Assembly: GCF_030227115.1 (NCBI RefSeq) | Contig: NZ_JASSUA010000001.1 | Location: forward strand, 1,302,001 to 1,366,000 | From: Marinobacter sp. SS13-12 | GTDB lineage: Bacteria; Pseudomonadota; Gammaproteobacteria; Pseudomonadales; Oleiphilaceae | Direction: 5' to 3' | DNA: 64,000 nt | Shown here: positions 13,012 through 23,445 of the stretch, piece after piece | Layout: each line of letters starts with the position of its first letter | Numbering within the stretch: position 1 is the first letter of the stretch | Translations under genes and position numbers: made by a program | The notes under the pieces: generated by a model | The model's input: only the letters and a program-made list of their open reading frames with translations | Told to the model about the DNA's origin: nothing | Databases searched by the model: none

Positions 13012-13050
13012 CCCGGTGTAATGCCGCGCCAGAGATCACTTACCCATGTA

Positions 13051-13081
13051 CGCCGCCCCGGCCGGGGCGGCGTTTGTTTTT
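13051..13081 (+). terminator. Rho-independent terminator after ftsH
   Basis: The 22-nt palindrome at 13051-13072 (arms CGCCGCCCCGG/CCGGGGCGGCG) is followed by TTTGTTTTT. It separates ftsH from folP, although some read-through is likely in this syntenic cluster. Confidence 0.85.
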
Positions 13082-13108
13082 GCAGGTTGCACTGACTGAA
13101 GGTCGCTT

Positions 13109-13942
13109 ATGCAAATGAACTTCGCGGGCCGAGCCGTGGATATGTCTGGTTGCCATGTCATGGGCATTCTCAACGTGACGCCAGACTCATTCTCCGATGG
13201 CGGCCGCTTTAATCAGGTGGACGCCGCCCTGGCCCGGGCCCGTGAAATGGCGGCGGACGGAGCAGTCTTTATTGATGTCGGCGGTGAGTCCACGCGGCCG
13301 GGTGCAACCCCGGTGGCTGTGGAAGAGGAATTGGAACGGGTTTGTCCGGTGGTGGAAGCCATTACCCGCGAGCTTGATGTCATTGTGTCGGTCGATACCA
13401 GTTCGCCGCAGGTTATGGCTGAAGCGGCGAAGCTGGGGGCAGGCATGATTAATGACGTCAGGGCCCTGCAGCGGGAAGGGGCGCCCGAGGTGGCCGCACG
13501 GGCCGGGGTTCCGGTATGTGTAATGCATATCCAGGGTGAGCCGGATACCATGCAGGATGATCCACGCTATCGCAATGTGCGGCGGGAAGTCAGCTCCTTC
13601 CTCACCGAGCGGATGCGCGTCATCGAACGGGCCGGAGTGCGGTCCGACAACATCATCCTGGATCCCGGTTTTGGTTTCGGTAAGTCTCCCCGGCATAATC
13701 TGCAGTTGCTGGCCTCGCTGGACCAGCTGCAACTGCTGGGGCATCCGGTGTTGGTGGGTCTGTCCCGCAAGAGCATGCTGGGCCACATCACCGGCCGTGA
13801 AGTCAGTGAACGCTTGCCCGCAAGCATCGCTGCCGCGACAATATCCGCTATGAAGGGCGCGTCGATTATTCGCGTTCACGATGTCAGGGAAACAGTAGAT
13901 GCCGTTAAAGTTGTAATGGCCATGGAGGAAGCTGGGCGATGA
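13109..13942 (+). CDS. folP: Dihydropteroate synthase
   Basis: Condenses p-aminobenzoate with hydroxymethyl-dihydropterin pyrophosphate in folate synthesis; it is the sulfonamide target. The TIM-barrel signatures are present: [15 protein letters not shown] near residue 18, [11 protein letters not shown] near 55, and [15 protein letters not shown] near 185. The C-terminal [14 protein letters not shown] is the normal end. Length is 277. Two nearby Met codons (residues 1 and 3) are possible starts. Its stop overlaps the glmM start in an ATGA, implying translational coupling, and folP-glmM is the conserved gammaproteobacterial order. Confidence 0.97.
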   Translation: MQMNFAGRAVDMSGCHVMGILNVTPDSFSDGGRFNQVDAALARAREMAADGAVFIDVGGESTRPGATPVAVEEELERVCPVVEAITRELDVIVSVDTSSPQVMAEAAKLGAGMINDVRALQREGAPEVAARAGVPVCVMHIQGEPDTMQDDPRYRNVRREVSSFLTERMRVIERAGVRSDNIILDPGFGFGKSPRHNLQLLASLDQLQLLGHPVLVGLSRKSMLGHITGREVSERLPASIAAATISAMKGASIIRVHDVRETVDAVKVVMAMEEAGR

Positions 13943-15282
13943 GTGATAGAAAATACTTCGGCACGGACGGTATCCGGGGGCGGGTAGGTGAATACCCGAT
14001 TACGCCGGAATTCATGTTGCATCTGGGGTGGGCCGCAGGCCAGGCTTTTAAGCGGGATGGCCAGCGCAACAGTGTGCTGATTGGCAAGGATACGCGCCTG
14101 TCGGGTTATATGTTCGAGTCTGCCCTGGAATCCGGCCTGTCAGCAGCCGGAGTGGACGTAAAGCTGCTTGGCCCCATGCCCACGCCGGCCATTGCCTATC
14201 TTACGCGAACCTTTCGCGCGTCTGCGGGTATTGTGATCAGCGCTTCTCACAACCCGCACCATGATAACGGCATCAAGTTCTTCTCTCCCGCTGGTACCAA
14301 GCTGGATGACGCCCTCGAGGCCGAGATCGAACGCTGGCTGGACCGGCCCATTGAAGTATGTGATGCCAAAGAGCTGGGCAAGGCCTTCCGGGTGGATGAT
14401 GCGCCCGGGCGTTACGTGGAGTTCTGCAAGAGCACGGTGCCCAACGAGTTTTCCCTGGAGGGCCTGCACATTGTTCTGGATTGTGCCAATGGCGCTACCT
14501 ACCACGTTGCCCCCAAGGTTTTTCGTGAGTTGGGCGCGAGGATCTCTGTCGTGGGTGGTGGTCCGGATGGCCTGAACATTAATCTCAATGTGGGGTCTAC
14601 CCACCTGGACACCCTGAGCAAGACAGTTCTGGAAAAGAAAGCAGACCTGGGGATCGCCTTTGATGGCGACGGTGACCGGGTACTGATGGTGGATCGTGAC
14701 GGCTCGGAAGTGGATGGCGACGAACTGCTTTATGTGATTGCCACCCAACGCCACGCTGCCGGCACACTCAAGGGCGGCGTTGTCGGTACATTAATGACCA
14801 ATCTGGGGGTTGAGCTGGCCCTGAGGGAGCAGGGCATCGATTTTGAGCGCGCCAAGGTGGGTGACCGCTATGTCATGGAGCGGCTGATCGACCGGGGCTG
14901 GCTGCTCGGAGGAGAGGGCTCCGGCCATATGGTGATTCGTGACTGCACCAGCACCGGTGACGGCATAGTGTCGGCCCTGCAGGTGTTGTTGGCGATCAGG
15001 CGTGCGGGCGGTTCGCTGGCGGACCTTCGCCATGGCATGAGCAAATTGCCACAGAAGATGATCAATGTGCACGTGGACAAGCGGTTTGATCCCCTCGGGC
15101 GTGAGGATATTGTCAGCGCTGTGGCAGCGGCGGAAGCCAGGCTTGGTGGTGGCGGCCGGGTACTGCTGCGCGCCTCCGGCACTGAGCCGCTGATCCGGGT
15201 AATGACGGAAGGGCAGGATGAGTCGGAAATTGTAAAGATTGCCGAGGAACTTGCTGTTGTTGTGGAGAATTCCCGGGCGTGA
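13939..15282 (+). CDS. glmM: Phosphoglucosamine mutase
   Basis: Interconverts glucosamine-6-P and glucosamine-1-P for UDP-GlcNAc, peptidoglycan and LPS synthesis. The active phosphoserine is Ser103 in [11 protein letters not shown]. The metal-binding loop DGDGDR lies near residue 240, the sugar-binding loop GEGSGH near 325, and the phosphate-binding [11 protein letters not shown] near 410. Length 447 is typical. The start ATG overlaps the folP stop by four bases. The downstream tpiA is 85 nt away with its own predicted promoter. Confidence 0.97.
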   Translation: MSDRKYFGTDGIRGRVGEYPITPEFMLHLGWAAGQAFKRDGQRNSVLIGKDTRLSGYMFESALESGLSAAGVDVKLLGPMPTPAIAYLTRTFRASAGIVISASHNPHHDNGIKFFSPAGTKLDDALEAEIERWLDRPIEVCDAKELGKAFRVDDAPGRYVEFCKSTVPNEFSLEGLHIVLDCANGATYHVAPKVFRELGARISVVGGGPDGLNINLNVGSTHLDTLSKTVLEKKADLGIAFDGDGDRVLMVDRDGSEVDGDELLYVIATQRHAAGTLKGGVVGTLMTNLGVELALREQGIDFERAKVGDRYVMERLIDRGWLLGGEGSGHMVIRDCTSTGDGIVSALQVLLAIRRAGGSLADLRHGMSKLPQKMINVHVDKRFDPLGREDIVSAVAAAEARLGGGGRVLLRASGTEPLIRVMTEGQDESEIVKIAEELAVVVENSRA

Positions 15283-15300
15283 CTTTGTGTCCGGGTGCAG

Positions 15301-15329
15301 TTGTCTGCCGTAAAAGACTGCTGTATAGT
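15301..15329 (+). promoter_or_regulatory. Predicted sigma-70 promoter of tpiA-secG
   Basis: TTGTCT at 15301-15306, a 17-nt spacer and TATAGT at 15324-15329. It lies 38 nt before the tpiA start and just after glmM. It could supply tpiA, secG and the tRNA-Leu independently of the upstream genes. Confidence 0.55.
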
Positions 15330-15367
15330 TCGCCCTCCCTCGAGTCAGGGCCGAATCAGGGGTAGTT

Positions 15368-16126
15368 ATGCGCCGTAAGATCGTCGCCGGAAACTGGAAG
15401 ATGAACGGGTCAAAAGACCTTGTGAACAGCCTGGTTGGCCAGATTCGCTCAGAGCTGGCATCGCTTGATAATGGTGTGGAGGCTGTTATTATTCCTCCCG
15501 CCCTGTTTGTCGACGATGTTGTCAGGCAGGCCGACGGACAGATTGCCGTTGGCGTCCAGAACATTGCCTGTTGGGATTCAGGCGCCTACACCGGGGAAAT
15601 ATCCGCGGGTATGGCCAAAGACTCCGGATGCGGTTATTCCCTTGTGGGGCATTCGGAGCGCAGGCAACTGTTCGGAGAAACCGACGAGCAGGTTTCGGTC
15701 AAAGTTGTGAAGGCATTGGCCTCGGGGTTGGACGCAGTGATATGCGTTGGCGAGACCCTGGAAGAGCGCGAGGCGGGCAAGGCCGAAGACGTTGTTTCGG
15801 GCCAGGTCCGTAAGGCTCTTTCTGAGGTTGGTGCCGGGCAGTGGCAACAGGTTGTCATCGCCTATGAGCCGGTATGGGCCATAGGGACCGGGAAAACCGC
15901 CACCGCTGAAGACGCCCAGGCCATGCATGCCGCTATCCGGGCCGTGTTAAAGTCCCTCGGGGCGCCGGCAGATGAGATATCCCTGCTTTACGGCGGCAGT
16001 GTAAAAGCGGATAATGCGGCCGCGCTTTTTGCTCAGCCGGATATTGATGGTGGCCTTATTGGAGGCGCATCGTTAAATGCAGAAGATTTTGTGAGTATTT
16101 GCCGGGCCATGCCGGGCAGATCCTGA
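15368..16126 (+). CDS. tpiA: Triosephosphate isomerase
   Basis: Interconverts dihydroxyacetone phosphate and glyceraldehyde-3-phosphate. The catalytic residues are all present: Lys11 in GNWKMNG, His95 in GHSERR and Glu167 in YEPVWAIGTGKTAT, with the phosphate-binding YGGSVK near residue 212 and GGASL near 235. The 252-residue length is standard. The ATG has GGGG-type purines about seven bases upstream. The tpiA-secG-tRNA-Leu order is conserved in Pseudomonas-like genomes. Confidence 0.97.
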   Translation: MRRKIVAGNWKMNGSKDLVNSLVGQIRSELASLDNGVEAVIIPPALFVDDVVRQADGQIAVGVQNIACWDSGAYTGEISAGMAKDSGCGYSLVGHSERRQLFGETDEQVSVKVVKALASGLDAVICVGETLEEREAGKAEDVVSGQVRKALSEVGAGQWQQVVIAYEPVWAIGTGKTATAEDAQAMHAAIRAVLKSLGAPADEISLLYGGSVKADNAAALFAQPDIDGGLIGGASLNAEDFVSICRAMPGRS

Positions 16127-16183
16127 AAGATACAGATTCGCGAAAGCCGTTAGCACGAATCATTAGGTCATTAGAGAGACATT

Positions 16184-16558
16184 ATGGATTGGGTCGAAAC
16201 ACTGGTTGTTGTTCTCCACGTGGTCATCGCGGTGGCACTGGTGTCTTTGGTGCTGCTCCAGCAGGGTAAGGGTGCCAACGCTGGCGCCGCATTCGGTGGC
16301 GGCGCCTCGCAGACGGTATTTGGTAGCGAGGGCAGCAGCAGCTTTCTGGTTCGCGCAACGACCTTGCTGGCCATCGTCTTTTTTGTAACAAGTTTTTCGC
16401 TGGCTGTATTCGCCAAGCAGCGTGCCGAAGTGGCAGGCGAAGCAGGCATTCCTGTGGTGCAGGAATCCCGCTCTGACGCCGGGCAGGCTGAAGGTGAAGC
16501 AGCAGATGAAGGCGAAGCCGGGCGCGGGGATGAAAATGAACTCCCCGAGCTCGAGTAA
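16184..16558 (+). CDS. secG: Preprotein translocase subunit SecG
   Basis: Small inner-membrane subunit of the SecYEG channel that assists SecA-driven export. Two hydrophobic segments (about residues 3-22 and 55-75) flank the conserved cytoplasmic loop LLQQGKGANAGAAFGGGASQTVFGS, quoted here only by its key elements QQGKGA and GGGASQTVFG. The C-terminal tail is acidic and low-complexity (Glu/Gly/Ala), which is variable in the family. Length is 124. The tRNA-Leu gene starts six bases after the stop, so the two are almost certainly on one transcript. Confidence 0.95.
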   Translation: MDWVETLVVVLHVVIAVALVSLVLLQQGKGANAGAAFGGGASQTVFGSEGSSSFLVRATTLLAIVFFVTSFSLAVFAKQRAEVAGEAGIPVVQESRSDAGQAEGEAADEGEAGRGDENELPELE

Positions 16559-16564
16559 GTGATT

Positions 16565-16649
16565 GCCCAGGTGGTGGAACTGGTAGACACGCTATCTTGA
16601 GGGGGTAGTGGCGAAAGCCGTGCCGGTTCGAGTCCGGCCCTGGGCACCA
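16565..16649 (+). tRNA. tRNA-Leu (anticodon GAG)
   Basis: An 85-nt class II tRNA with acceptor GCCCAGG/CCTGGGC, discriminator A and an encoded CCA end (16647-16649). The anticodon stem CTATC/GGTAG surrounds loop TTGAGGG, giving anticodon GAG at 16599-16601, which reads CUC and CUU. A variable arm and the T-loop GTTCGAGTC are present. E. coli leuU (GAG) also lies next to secG, which supports the identity. Confidence 0.96.
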
Positions 16650-16657
16650 TATAGAAG

Positions 16658-16691
16658 AAAAACGGCTTGGAATTACCAGGCCGTTTTTTTT
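16658..16691 (+). terminator. Terminator after tRNA-Leu
   Basis: AAAACGGCTTGG pairs with CCAGGCCGTTTT (one G-T pair) around AATTA and is followed by a run of eight T. It ends the tpiA-secG-tRNA transcript. Confidence 0.88.
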
Positions 16692-16700
16692 GGTCAGTCC

Positions 16701-16729
16701 TTGACCAGTAAAGCCGGCGTCTCTATACT
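16701..16729 (+). promoter_or_regulatory. Predicted sigma-70 promoter of the rimP-nusA-infB operon
   Basis: TTGACC at 16701-16706, a 17-nt spacer and TATACT at 16724-16729. It begins just after the tRNA terminator. The predicted transcript start near 16736 gives a leader of about 245 nt before rimP. Confidence 0.65.
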
Positions 16730-16766
16730 CCGGCGGATATTGGAGCGGGCTACGGGCACATTTTGC

Positions 16767-16938
16767 CCTGCCTGTTCCAGGCAGGCCAGGTGTCTGTCAG
16801 CAGGGGAGGTATTAGGTTTGTGGTTATCCTCTGCGAGTTCTTGCAACAAAGAGCCCCATTTTTCAGGGGCTTTTTGATTAAGGGGCCTGGCGCATCAGGC
16901 CCTGGTGCATAAAAAGGGCTGATCAACAGCCCTTTTTT
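16767..16938 (+). other. Multi-hairpin leader upstream of rimP
   Basis: Four separate inverted repeats lie in the untranslated leader. They are CCTGCCTG/CAGGCAGG with loop TTC (16767-16785); AGCCCC/GGGGCT followed by five T (about 16850-16875); GGCCTG/CAGGCC (about 16881-16902); and AAAAAGGGCTG/CAGCCCTTTTTTT (16911-16938). The second and fourth look like intrinsic terminators, so the operon is probably controlled by read-through. No second tRNA (such as the initiator tRNA found here in E. coli) is present. Confidence 0.7.
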
Positions 16939-16981
16939 TGTTTTTGGGGTCGAAAAAACGAGTAACGGAGACCGAATAGCC

Positions 16982-17443
16982 TTGTCAGCAAAGTTGAAGC
17001 AGCTGGAAGAAATACTCAGGCCCATTGTGGAAGGCCTGGGCTACGAATTCTGGGGCATTGAATTCCGCTCCCAGGGACACCATTCCCTGTTAAGAATATT
17101 TATTGACGATGTCGAGAACGGCATTGGCATAGAAGACTGTGAAAAGGTCAGCCGCCAGGCGAGCGGCGTAATGGATGTGGAAGACCCCATCCAGACCGAA
17201 TATACCCTGGAGGTCTCGTCTCCGGGCATGGATCGGCCGTTGTTCCGACTGGAGCAGTATGAGGCATTCGCCGGCCATCAGGTCCAGATCAAATTACGGA
17301 TGGCATTTGAGGGGCGTCGCAAGTTTCAGGGCCTGATAAAAGGTGTTGAGGGCGAGGACGTTGTCGTGGTGGTTGATGATCACGAGTACCTGCTGCCATT
17401 CGATAGCATAGAGAAAGCCAACATCGTTCCGGTATTTGAATAA
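16982..17443 (+). CDS. rimP: Ribosome maturation factor RimP
   Basis: Needed for 30S subunit maturation. The 153-residue protein starts [24 protein letters not shown], with family features LRIFID near residue 38, an acidic stretch [18 protein letters not shown], and the strongly conserved [15 protein letters not shown] near 78. The C-terminal domain is an Sm-like fold with [10 protein letters not shown] and [11 protein letters not shown]. The start is a TTG at 16982, preceded by GGAG about eight bases upstream. It opens the conserved rimP-nusA-infB-rbfA-truB-rpsO-pnp series; nusA follows after 41 nt. Confidence 0.95.
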   Translation: MSAKLKQLEEILRPIVEGLGYEFWGIEFRSQGHHSLLRIFIDDVENGIGIEDCEKVSRQASGVMDVEDPIQTEYTLEVSSPGMDRPLFRLEQYEAFAGHQVQIKLRMAFEGRRKFQGLIKGVEGEDVVVVVDDHEYLLPFDSIEKANIVPVFE

Positions 17444-17484
17444 GTCAGTGGACGAAAAGTTTATTTTAAGGGCAGGGCATTCCA

Positions 17485-18978
17485 ATGAGTAAAGAGATCT
17501 TGCTGGTGGTCGAATCCGTCTCGAACGAGAAAGGTGTCGAGAAGGATGTGATCTTTGAAGCAATCGAGCTGGCACTCGCCACCGCTGCCAAAAAGCGTTA
17601 CGACGACGAGGAAGCCGACATTCGTGTTTCCATCGATCGCCGCACCGGCGAATACGAAACTTTCCGCCGCTGGCTGGTGGTCGACAACGACGCCGTTCCT
17701 GCACTTGGCACCGAGCTGACCATGCAGGAAGCGGAGGAAATTGATGAGAACCTCCGGCCGGGCGACATCCACGAAGAGAAAGTGGAGTCTGTTGCTTTCG
17801 GACGTATCGGCGCCCAGGCAGCCAAACAGATTATCTTCCAGAAAGTTCGGGAAGCCGAGCGCACCAAGATTGTCGACAGCTATCGTGACCGTGTGGGCGA
17901 ACTGGTTTCCGGTACCGTAAAGAAAGTGACACGGGACAACGTCATCGTGGATCTGGGTGCCAATGCCGAAGCCCTGCTTCCCCGTGAACACCTGATCGCG
18001 CGCGAGACATTCCGCATGGGTGACCGGGTTCGTTCGCTGCTGCAGGAAATCCGCACGGATCACCGCGGCCCGCAACTGATCTTGAGCCGTACGGATCCGC
18101 AGATGCTGATCGAGCTGTTCCGTATCGAGGTTCCGGAAATCGCCGAGGAGCTGATCGAGATCCGTGGCGCTGCCCGGGATCCCGGCTCACGCGCCAAGAT
18201 TGCGGTGAAAACCAACGATCGCCGGATTGACCCGGTGGGTGCCTGTGTCGGCATGCGGGGTTCGCGTGTTCAGGCCGTTTCCAATGAGCTGGGTGGCGAG
18301 CGCGTTGATATCGTGCTCTGGGACGACAACCCCGCCCAACTGGTCATCAATGCCATGGCGCCGGCAGAAGTGGCTTCCATTGTGATGGACGAAGACCGTC
18401 ACACCATGGAAGTGGCTGTAGCCGAGGACAACCTGGCCCAGGCTATCGGCCGTAACGGGCAAAACGTGCGCCTGGCGACAGAGCTGACAGGCTGGACACT
18501 GAACGTGATGACCGAGGAAGAAGCCGGTCAGCGTCAGGAGCAGGAATACAACACCTTGCTGGAGCACTTCACCAGCAACCTGGATGTGGACGAGGAGTTT
18601 GCCGGCGTGCTCATCGAGGAAGGATTTACGTCCATTGAGGAAGTGGCGTACATCCCTATGGAGGAGATGCTTGCTATTGAAGGTTTTGACGAAGAGACCG
18701 TCACGGAATTGCGTCGTCGTGCCAAGGATGCCCTGCTGAACCAGGCGCTGGCCAGTGAAGAGGCCCTTGAGGGCGCGGAACCCGCAGAAGATCTTCTGGC
18801 AATGGACGGTATGGACCGGGGCCTGGCGTTCAAGCTGGCCGGTATGGGTATCCGTACCATGGAAGATCTTGCAGAGCAGTCGGTTGATGATCTGATCGAC
18901 ATTGAAGGTATGGAAGAAGAGCGTGCCGGCCAGTTGATTATGGCTGCACGTGCCCCCTGGTTTGAAGACCAGGCTTAA
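17485..18978 (+). CDS. nusA: Transcription termination/antitermination protein NusA
   Basis: RNA polymerase-binding factor that modulates pausing, termination and antitermination. The 497-residue protein has the N-terminal RNAP-binding domain (1-125), an S1 domain (about 135-200, [11 protein letters not shown]), two KH domains (about 230-345, including the signature [14 protein letters not shown] and [12 protein letters not shown]), and two C-terminal acidic repeats (about 365-495, [17 protein letters not shown] and [15 protein letters not shown]). The two acidic repeats are the gammaproteobacterial form that contacts the alpha subunit and lambda N. It sits in the standard position between rimP and infB. 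Confidence 0.98.
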   Translation: MSKEILLVVESVSNEKGVEKDVIFEAIELALATAAKKRYDDEEADIRVSIDRRTGEYETFRRWLVVDNDAVPALGTELTMQEAEEIDENLRPGDIHEEKVESVAFGRIGAQAAKQIIFQKVREAERTKIVDSYRDRVGELVSGTVKKVTRDNVIVDLGANAEALLPREHLIARETFRMGDRVRSLLQEIRTDHRGPQLILSRTDPQMLIELFRIEVPEIAEELIEIRGAARDPGSRAKIAVKTNDRRIDPVGACVGMRGSRVQAVSNELGGERVDIVLWDDNPAQLVINAMAPAEVASIVMDEDRHTMEVAVAEDNLAQAIGRNGQNVRLATELTGWTLNVMTEEEAGQRQEQEYNTLLEHFTSNLDVDEEFAGVLIEEGFTSIEEVAYIPMEEMLAIEGFDEETVTELRRRAKDALLNQALASEEALEGAEPAEDLLAMDGMDRGLAFKLAGMGIRTMEDLAEQSVDDLIDIEGMEEERAGQLIMAARAPWFEDQA

Positions 18979-18995
18979 TCGGGAGGAGGACCAGT

Positions 18996-21572
18996 ATGGC
19001 TGATGTAACGGTAAAACAACTGGCCGCAGATGTAGGCGCTCCCGTGGATCGTTTGCTGCGACAGATCGTGGAGGCTGGCCTGAAAGCCCGCTCCGAAGAG
19101 GACTCTGTCACCAGTGATGAGAAGCAACAGTTGCTGACCTATCTGAGAAAGAATCACGGTGAGAGTGAAGCGGAACCGAAGAAAATCACTCTCAAGCGCA
19201 AGACAACAACAACGCTGAAAGCGGGCCGTGCCAAAACGGTCAATGTTGAGGTTCGCAAGCGCCGTACGTATATCAAGCGCGCCGAGCTGGAGCCGGAAGC
19301 TGCCAAGCAGGAAGAGGCCGCCGAGCAGGCTGCCGCAGCACCGGAAGAAGCGCCGGCGGTAGCGGCCGAGCAGGTACAACCTGCAGAGGCGCCGAAGACG
19401 GAAGCACCGGTATCCGAGGCAGCGGCGGAAGCGCCAGCGGCCGAAGAAAAGCCTGCTGCCGAAGAAAAACCGGCGGAAAAAGAGCAGCCGGAAGTGACTG
19501 CCAAGCCGGAGCCGTCTCCGGTTCCCGCGCCGGAAGATATGCCGATCCCGCCGCCTGAAGAAGGCGAGGGCAAGGATCGCAAGCCGAAGAAAAAGAAAGA
19601 GAAAGCTCGTGAGCGCGGTGACGAGCCGGACGATGGCAAGCCCAAGAAGAAGTCCGCAGGGCATCGCGGGCCTCGTAGCCGTCCGGTGGAAGAGCCTCTG
19701 ATCATCAATGAAGAGGAAGAAGACACCACGCTGCGCAAGCCACTTCGCGCGAAAAAGAAACCTAAAGAGAAGCGTCACGCTTTCGAGAGGCCGACCAAGC
19801 CAATGGTTAGAGAAGTCGATATTCCCGAGACGATCACCGTGGGTGACCTTGCCCAGCGGATGGCCGTCAAGTCAGCCGACGTGATCAAGAAACTGATGGG
19901 CATGGGAGTAATGGCGACCATCAACCAGGCTCTCGACCAGGAAACCGCCGTGCTGGTGACCGAGGAACTGGGCCACAAGCCCAACACGGTCAGCGAGGAT
20001 GCCTTTGAGGAAGAGGTTCTGAGCGAATTTGTCTTCGAAGGCAAGGAAAAGACCAAGCGTGCACCGGTTGTCAGTGTGATGGGTCACGTTGACCATGGTA
20101 AGACCTCGCTGCTGGATTACATCCGTCGCACCAAGGTTGCTTCCGGCGAGTCCGGTGGTATTACCCAGCATATTGGCGCTTACCACGTCGAGACTGACCA
20201 CGGCATGGTGTCCTTCCTGGATACCCCGGGCCACGCCGCCTTTACAGCCATGCGTGCCCGTGGTGCCCAGTGTACCGATATCGTGGTCCTGGTGGTTGCA
20301 GCCGATGACGGCGTCATGCCACAGACCAAGGAAGCCGTTCAGCACGCCCGTTCCGCTGGTGTGCCCATCGTGGTCGCGATGAACAAGATGGACAAGGAAG
20401 AGGCTGATACTGACCGCATCAAGACTGAGCTGGCTGGTATGGAAGTGATTCCGGAAGACTGGGGCGGTGACGTCCAGTTTATCCCGGTATCTGCTCACAC
20501 CGGCGCCGGTATCGACGATCTGCTTGAGGCATTGTTGCTGCAGGCTGAAATTCTTGAACTGGAAGCGTCTCCGGATGCTCCGGCCAAGGGTGTGGTCGTC
20601 GAATCGAGCCTGGAACGCGGCCGTGGCTCCGTGGCCACGGTACTGGTCCAGAACGGCACCCTGCGCCAGGGCGAGATGGTTGTCGCCGGTGGCTTCTTCG
20701 GTAAGGTTCGCGCCATGACCGATGAAGCCGGTAAACAGGTCAAGGAAGCCGGGCCTTCCATTCCGGTGGAAATCCTCGGTCTGAACGGCACGCCGAACGC
20801 TGGCGACGAGTTCTTTGCTGTCGCCGACGAGAAGAAAGCCAAGGAACTGGCGGAATTCCGCCAGTCCCGCGAACGGGAGCAGCGTCTGCACAGGCAGCAG
20901 GCCGCCAAACTCGAGAACCTGTTCGAGAACATGGGCAAGGACGAGGTCAAGACCCTCAACGTGGTTCTCAAGACCGATGTTCGTGGTTCACTGGAAGCTA
21001 TTACCAAGTCGCTCAAGGATCTGGGCAACGAAGAAGTCCAGGTCAAGATCGTGTCCTCAGGCGTTGGCGGTATTGCCGAGACGGATGTGAGCCTGGCCAT
21101 GGCCACCAATGCGGTTATCTTCGGCTTTAACGTCCGTGCCGATACAGCCGCGAAGCGACTGGTGGAGCAGGAAGGCCTGGATCTGCGTTACTACAGCATC
21201 ATCTACAACCTGATCGATGATGTGAAGGCAGCCCTGACCGGTATGCTGGCGCCAGAGTTCCGCGAAGATATCGTGGGTATTGCCGATGTGCGGGACGTGT
21301 TCCGTTCACCGAAGTTTGGCCAGGTGGCCGGTTGCATGGTGATTGAGGGTACGGTGTACCGTAACAAGCCGATCCGCGTTCTGCGTGACAACGTGGTGAT
21401 CTTTGAGGGCGAACTGGAATCCCTGCGTCGCTTCAAGGATGACGTACCGGAAGTCCGGAACGGCATGGAGTGTGGTATCGGCGTTAAAGGTTATGACGTG
21501 AAAGTCGGTGACCAGATCGAGGTGTTCGATCGCGTCCGGGTCGAGCGTAAGCTTGAGTCTACGGGGGCCTGA
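18996..21572 (+). CDS. infB: Translation initiation factor IF-2
   Basis: GTPase that places fMet-tRNA on the 30S subunit and promotes subunit joining. The N-terminal IF2-associated domain (1-55) is followed by a low-complexity Ala/Glu/Pro/Lys region (about 95-255) that is typical but variable. The GTPase domain has G1 GHVDHGKT from residue 363, G3 DTPGH and G4 NKMD. EF-Tu-like domain 2 and the C-terminal initiator-tRNA-binding domain follow, ending in a [15 protein letters not shown] segment. Length is 858. It lies 17 nt after nusA with GGGAGGAGG as ribosome-binding site, and its final A is shared with the rbfA start. Confidence 0.98.
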   Translation: MADVTVKQLAADVGAPVDRLLRQIVEAGLKARSEEDSVTSDEKQQLLTYLRKNHGESEAEPKKITLKRKTTTTLKAGRAKTVNVEVRKRRTYIKRAELEPEAAKQEEAAEQAAAAPEEAPAVAAEQVQPAEAPKTEAPVSEAAAEAPAAEEKPAAEEKPAEKEQPEVTAKPEPSPVPAPEDMPIPPPEEGEGKDRKPKKKKEKARERGDEPDDGKPKKKSAGHRGPRSRPVEEPLIINEEEEDTTLRKPLRAKKKPKEKRHAFERPTKPMVREVDIPETITVGDLAQRMAVKSADVIKKLMGMGVMATINQALDQETAVLVTEELGHKPNTVSEDAFEEEVLSEFVFEGKEKTKRAPVVSVMGHVDHGKTSLLDYIRRTKVASGESGGITQHIGAYHVETDHGMVSFLDTPGHAAFTAMRARGAQCTDIVVLVVAADDGVMPQTKEAVQHARSAGVPIVVAMNKMDKEEADTDRIKTELAGMEVIPEDWGGDVQFIPVSAHTGAGIDDLLEALLLQAEILELEASPDAPAKGVVVESSLERGRGSVATVLVQNGTLRQGEMVVAGGFFGKVRAMTDEAGKQVKEAGPSIPVEILGLNGTPNAGDEFFAVADEKKAKELAEFRQSREREQRLHRQQAAKLENLFENMGKDEVKTLNVVLKTDVRGSLEAITKSLKDLGNEEVQVKIVSSGVGGIAETDVSLAMATNAVIFGFNVRADTAAKRLVEQEGLDLRYYSIIYNLIDDVKAALTGMLAPEFREDIVGIADVRDVFRSPKFGQVAGCMVIEGTVYRNKPIRVLRDNVVIFEGELESLRRFKDDVPEVRNGMECGIGVKGYDVKVGDQIEVFDRVRVERKLESTGA

Positions 21573-21979
21573 TGCCAAGAGAGTTCAGCCGAATTGATCG
21601 CATCGGCGATCAGATGCAGCGTGAGCTGGCCCAGCTCATCCAGCGGGAAGTCAAAGACCCGCGGGTGGGTATGGTCACGGTCAATGCCGTCAAGGTCAGC
21701 CGTGACCTGGGCTACGCGGATATCTATGTATCCCTGCTCACCACCGAGGAACTGACTGAGGAATCTCCTGAGGTACGGGAGTCCCTGGCGGTACTGAACA
21801 AGGCAGCCGGCTTCCTGCGTGGCCAGATTGGCCGTGCCATGAAGTTGCGGGTAACGCCCCAGCTGCGTTTTCACTTCGACTCGCTGCTCGGGCACAGCCG
21901 CCACATGGACAACCTGATTCGCGAAGCGGTTGGCGACAAGCCAGCGGTTGACCGTGATGATCCGGAGTCGGACTCTTGA
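21572..21979 (+). CDS. rbfA: 30S ribosome-binding factor RbfA
   Basis: Cold-shock-associated 30S maturation factor that binds near the 5' end of 16S rRNA. The 135-residue protein has the KH-like fold signatures [22 protein letters not shown] and [19 protein letters not shown] (key elements given). The ATG overlaps the infB stop (TGATG), and the rbfA stop overlaps the truB TTG start, so infB, rbfA and truB are translationally coupled. No anomalies were seen. Confidence 0.96.
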   Translation: MPREFSRIDRIGDQMQRELAQLIQREVKDPRVGMVTVNAVKVSRDLGYADIYVSLLTTEELTEESPEVRESLAVLNKAAGFLRGQIGRAMKLRVTPQLRFHFDSLLGHSRHMDNLIREAVGDKPAVDRDDPESDS

Positions 21980-22896
21980 GTCGACGCCGCAAAGGTCGTG
22001 ATGTAAACGGCATCCTGGTGATCGACAAGCCGATGGATATTACGTCCAACGGCATACTGCAGCAGGTGAAGCGTCTGTTCGGTGCGGCCAAGGCCGGCCA
22101 TACCGGCGCCCTTGATCCGCTGGCCACCGGCGTGTTGCCGCTGTGTTTTGGTGAGGCCACCAAGTTTTCCCAGATGATGCTGGACAGCGATAAGGCCTAC
22201 ATTGCTACGGCGCGTTTGGGTGTCCGTACCGAAACCGGTGACAGTGAAGGTGCGGTGGTGGCTGAAAAGCCGGTGCCAGCCGGGCTGGATGCTGAAACCC
22301 TGGAGCCGGTCCTCGACCAGTTCCGGGGTGAAATCCAGCAGATTCCCTCCATGTACTCCGCGCTCAAGCACAAGGGCCGCCCCCTGTATGAATACGCCCG
22401 CGAAGGTATCGAAGTGGAGCGCCCGTCCCGCCCGGTCACCATCTACGAACTGAAACTGCTGGAAGTGCGTGAGACCGAGATCGACATTGCAGTCAGTTGC
22501 ACCAAGGGCACCTATATCCGTTCGCTGGTGGAAGATATCGGCGAGGCATTGGGTTGTGGCGCCCATGTGACGGCGCTGCGCCGCACCATGGCTTCAGGCT
22601 TCACGCTGGCGGATGCTGTTGAGGTACCTGCCCTGGAATCCATGCGTGAACAGGGCGAGAGTCTGGATGGCCTGCTGGTGGCCCCGGATGCTGCGCTGTC
22701 CATGTTCCCGGAACAGGAACTGGAAGGCAGCGCACTGGTATCGATATTGAACGGACAACCAGTTAGAATGTCTGGTCAGCCAGCCGAAGGGTACGTTCGC
22801 CTCTATGGCAACGGGCGCTTTGTCGGGCTGGCGGAAGGATTCCCGGAAGGGGAGGTCACCAAACTGGTGCCTCGTCGTCTGGTGAAGAGTGGCTGA
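21976..22896 (+). CDS. truB: tRNA pseudouridine(55) synthase TruB
   Basis: Isomerises U55 in the T-loop of tRNAs. The catalytic Asp47 lies in [12 protein letters not shown]. Also present are the substrate-loop [18 protein letters not shown] near residue 125 and the motif [15 protein letters not shown] near 175. A C-terminal PUA-like segment (FVGLAEG) completes the 306-residue protein. The start is a TTG that overlaps the rbfA stop; the resulting [14 protein letters not shown] is the family N-terminus. rpsO follows after 93 nt, a gap that contains a TACAAT -10-like box (22906-22911) without a convincing -35. Confidence 0.96.
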   Translation: MSRRRKGRDVNGILVIDKPMDITSNGILQQVKRLFGAAKAGHTGALDPLATGVLPLCFGEATKFSQMMLDSDKAYIATARLGVRTETGDSEGAVVAEKPVPAGLDAETLEPVLDQFRGEIQQIPSMYSALKHKGRPLYEYAREGIEVERPSRPVTIYELKLLEVRETEIDIAVSCTKGTYIRSLVEDIGEALGCGAHVTALRRTMASGFTLADAVEVPALESMREQGESLDGLLVAPDAALSMFPEQELEGSALVSILNGQPVRMSGQPAEGYVRLYGNGRFVGLAEGFPEGEVTKLVPRRLVKSG

Positions 22897-22989
22897 CAAC
22901 CGTTTTACAATGGTTGTGGCTGATTAGCCGGGCTGTAGAGATGCGTGGTTCGGCCGAATTCGATAGCATCGCGACAATAGAGGTGAGTT

Positions 22990-23259
22990 ATGGCACTTTC
23001 TGCCAACGAGAAAGCACAGATCGTTAAGGATTTTCAGCAGGGTGATGGCGATACCGGTTCTCCTGAAGTTCAGGTTGCACTGTTGAGCCACAACATCAAC
23101 AAGCTGCAGGATCACTTCAAGACCAACAAGCAGGATCACCATTCCCGCCGCGGTCTGATCCGGATGGTTAACCAGCGCCGCAAGCTGCTGGATTACCTGA
23201 AGCGCAAGAACGCAGACCGCTACCTGGAGCTGATCCAGCGCCTGAACCTGCGTCGCTAG
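22990..23259 (+). CDS. rpsO: 30S ribosomal protein S15
   Basis: Primary 16S rRNA-binding protein that organises the central domain of the 30S subunit. The 89-residue sequence shows the full family pattern: an N-terminal [16 protein letters not shown], the loop [17 protein letters not shown], the signature [18 protein letters not shown] with the RNA-contacting His/Asp, and the end [17 protein letters not shown]. The ribosome-binding site is AGAGGTG. A strong hairpin (23278) follows, as in E. coli where rpsO is separated from pnp by a terminator and an RNase III site. Confidence 0.98.
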   Translation: MALSANEKAQIVKDFQQGDGDTGSPEVQVALLSHNINKLQDHFKTNKQDHHSRRGLIRMVNQRRKLLDYLKRKNADRYLELIQRLNLRR

Positions 23260-23277
23260 TCCGGTTGTACTTAACGG

Positions 23278-23301
23278 CCGGCGGGGCGTTTGCCTCGCCG
23301 G
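23278..23301 (+). terminator. Hairpin after rpsO
   Basis: CCGGCGGGGC pairs with GCCTCGCCGG (one G-T pair) around GTTT. There is no long T run, so it may be a weak terminator or an RNA-processing site between rpsO and pnp rather than a full stop. Confidence 0.55.
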
Positions 23302-23380
23302 TTGTGCTTCTCCCCTGCATCGTGTCTGTCAGTGAAACCTGAAGAAACTCCCTGTCGTATTGGAAAGTTGAAATTGATAG

Positions 23381-23445
23381 CAGGTTGTTGAAAAGCCCGG
23401 TCTCGAAGAACGTGATTCTGGCCCCGGGGTTTTGCAACAGCCTGT
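23381..23445. repeat. Imperfect long inverted repeat in the rpsO-pnp spacer
   Basis: CAGGTTGTTGAAAAGCCCGG (23381-23400) is nearly the reverse complement of the segment ending at 23445, with two differences. About 22 nt lie between the arms. It could be a pnp leader stem of the RNase III type or a dispersed repeat; no second copy was noticed in this window. Confidence 0.6.

Noticed and set aside
16692..16850. A second tRNA gene (initiator tRNA, as in E. coli before rimP)
   Set aside because: No cloverleaf, no GTTCAAATC-type T-loop and no CCA end could be built here.
19281..19770. Compositional oddity in infB (Ala/Glu/Pro/Lys-rich stretch)
   Set aside because: This is the normal variable linker of long IF-2 proteins, not an insertion.
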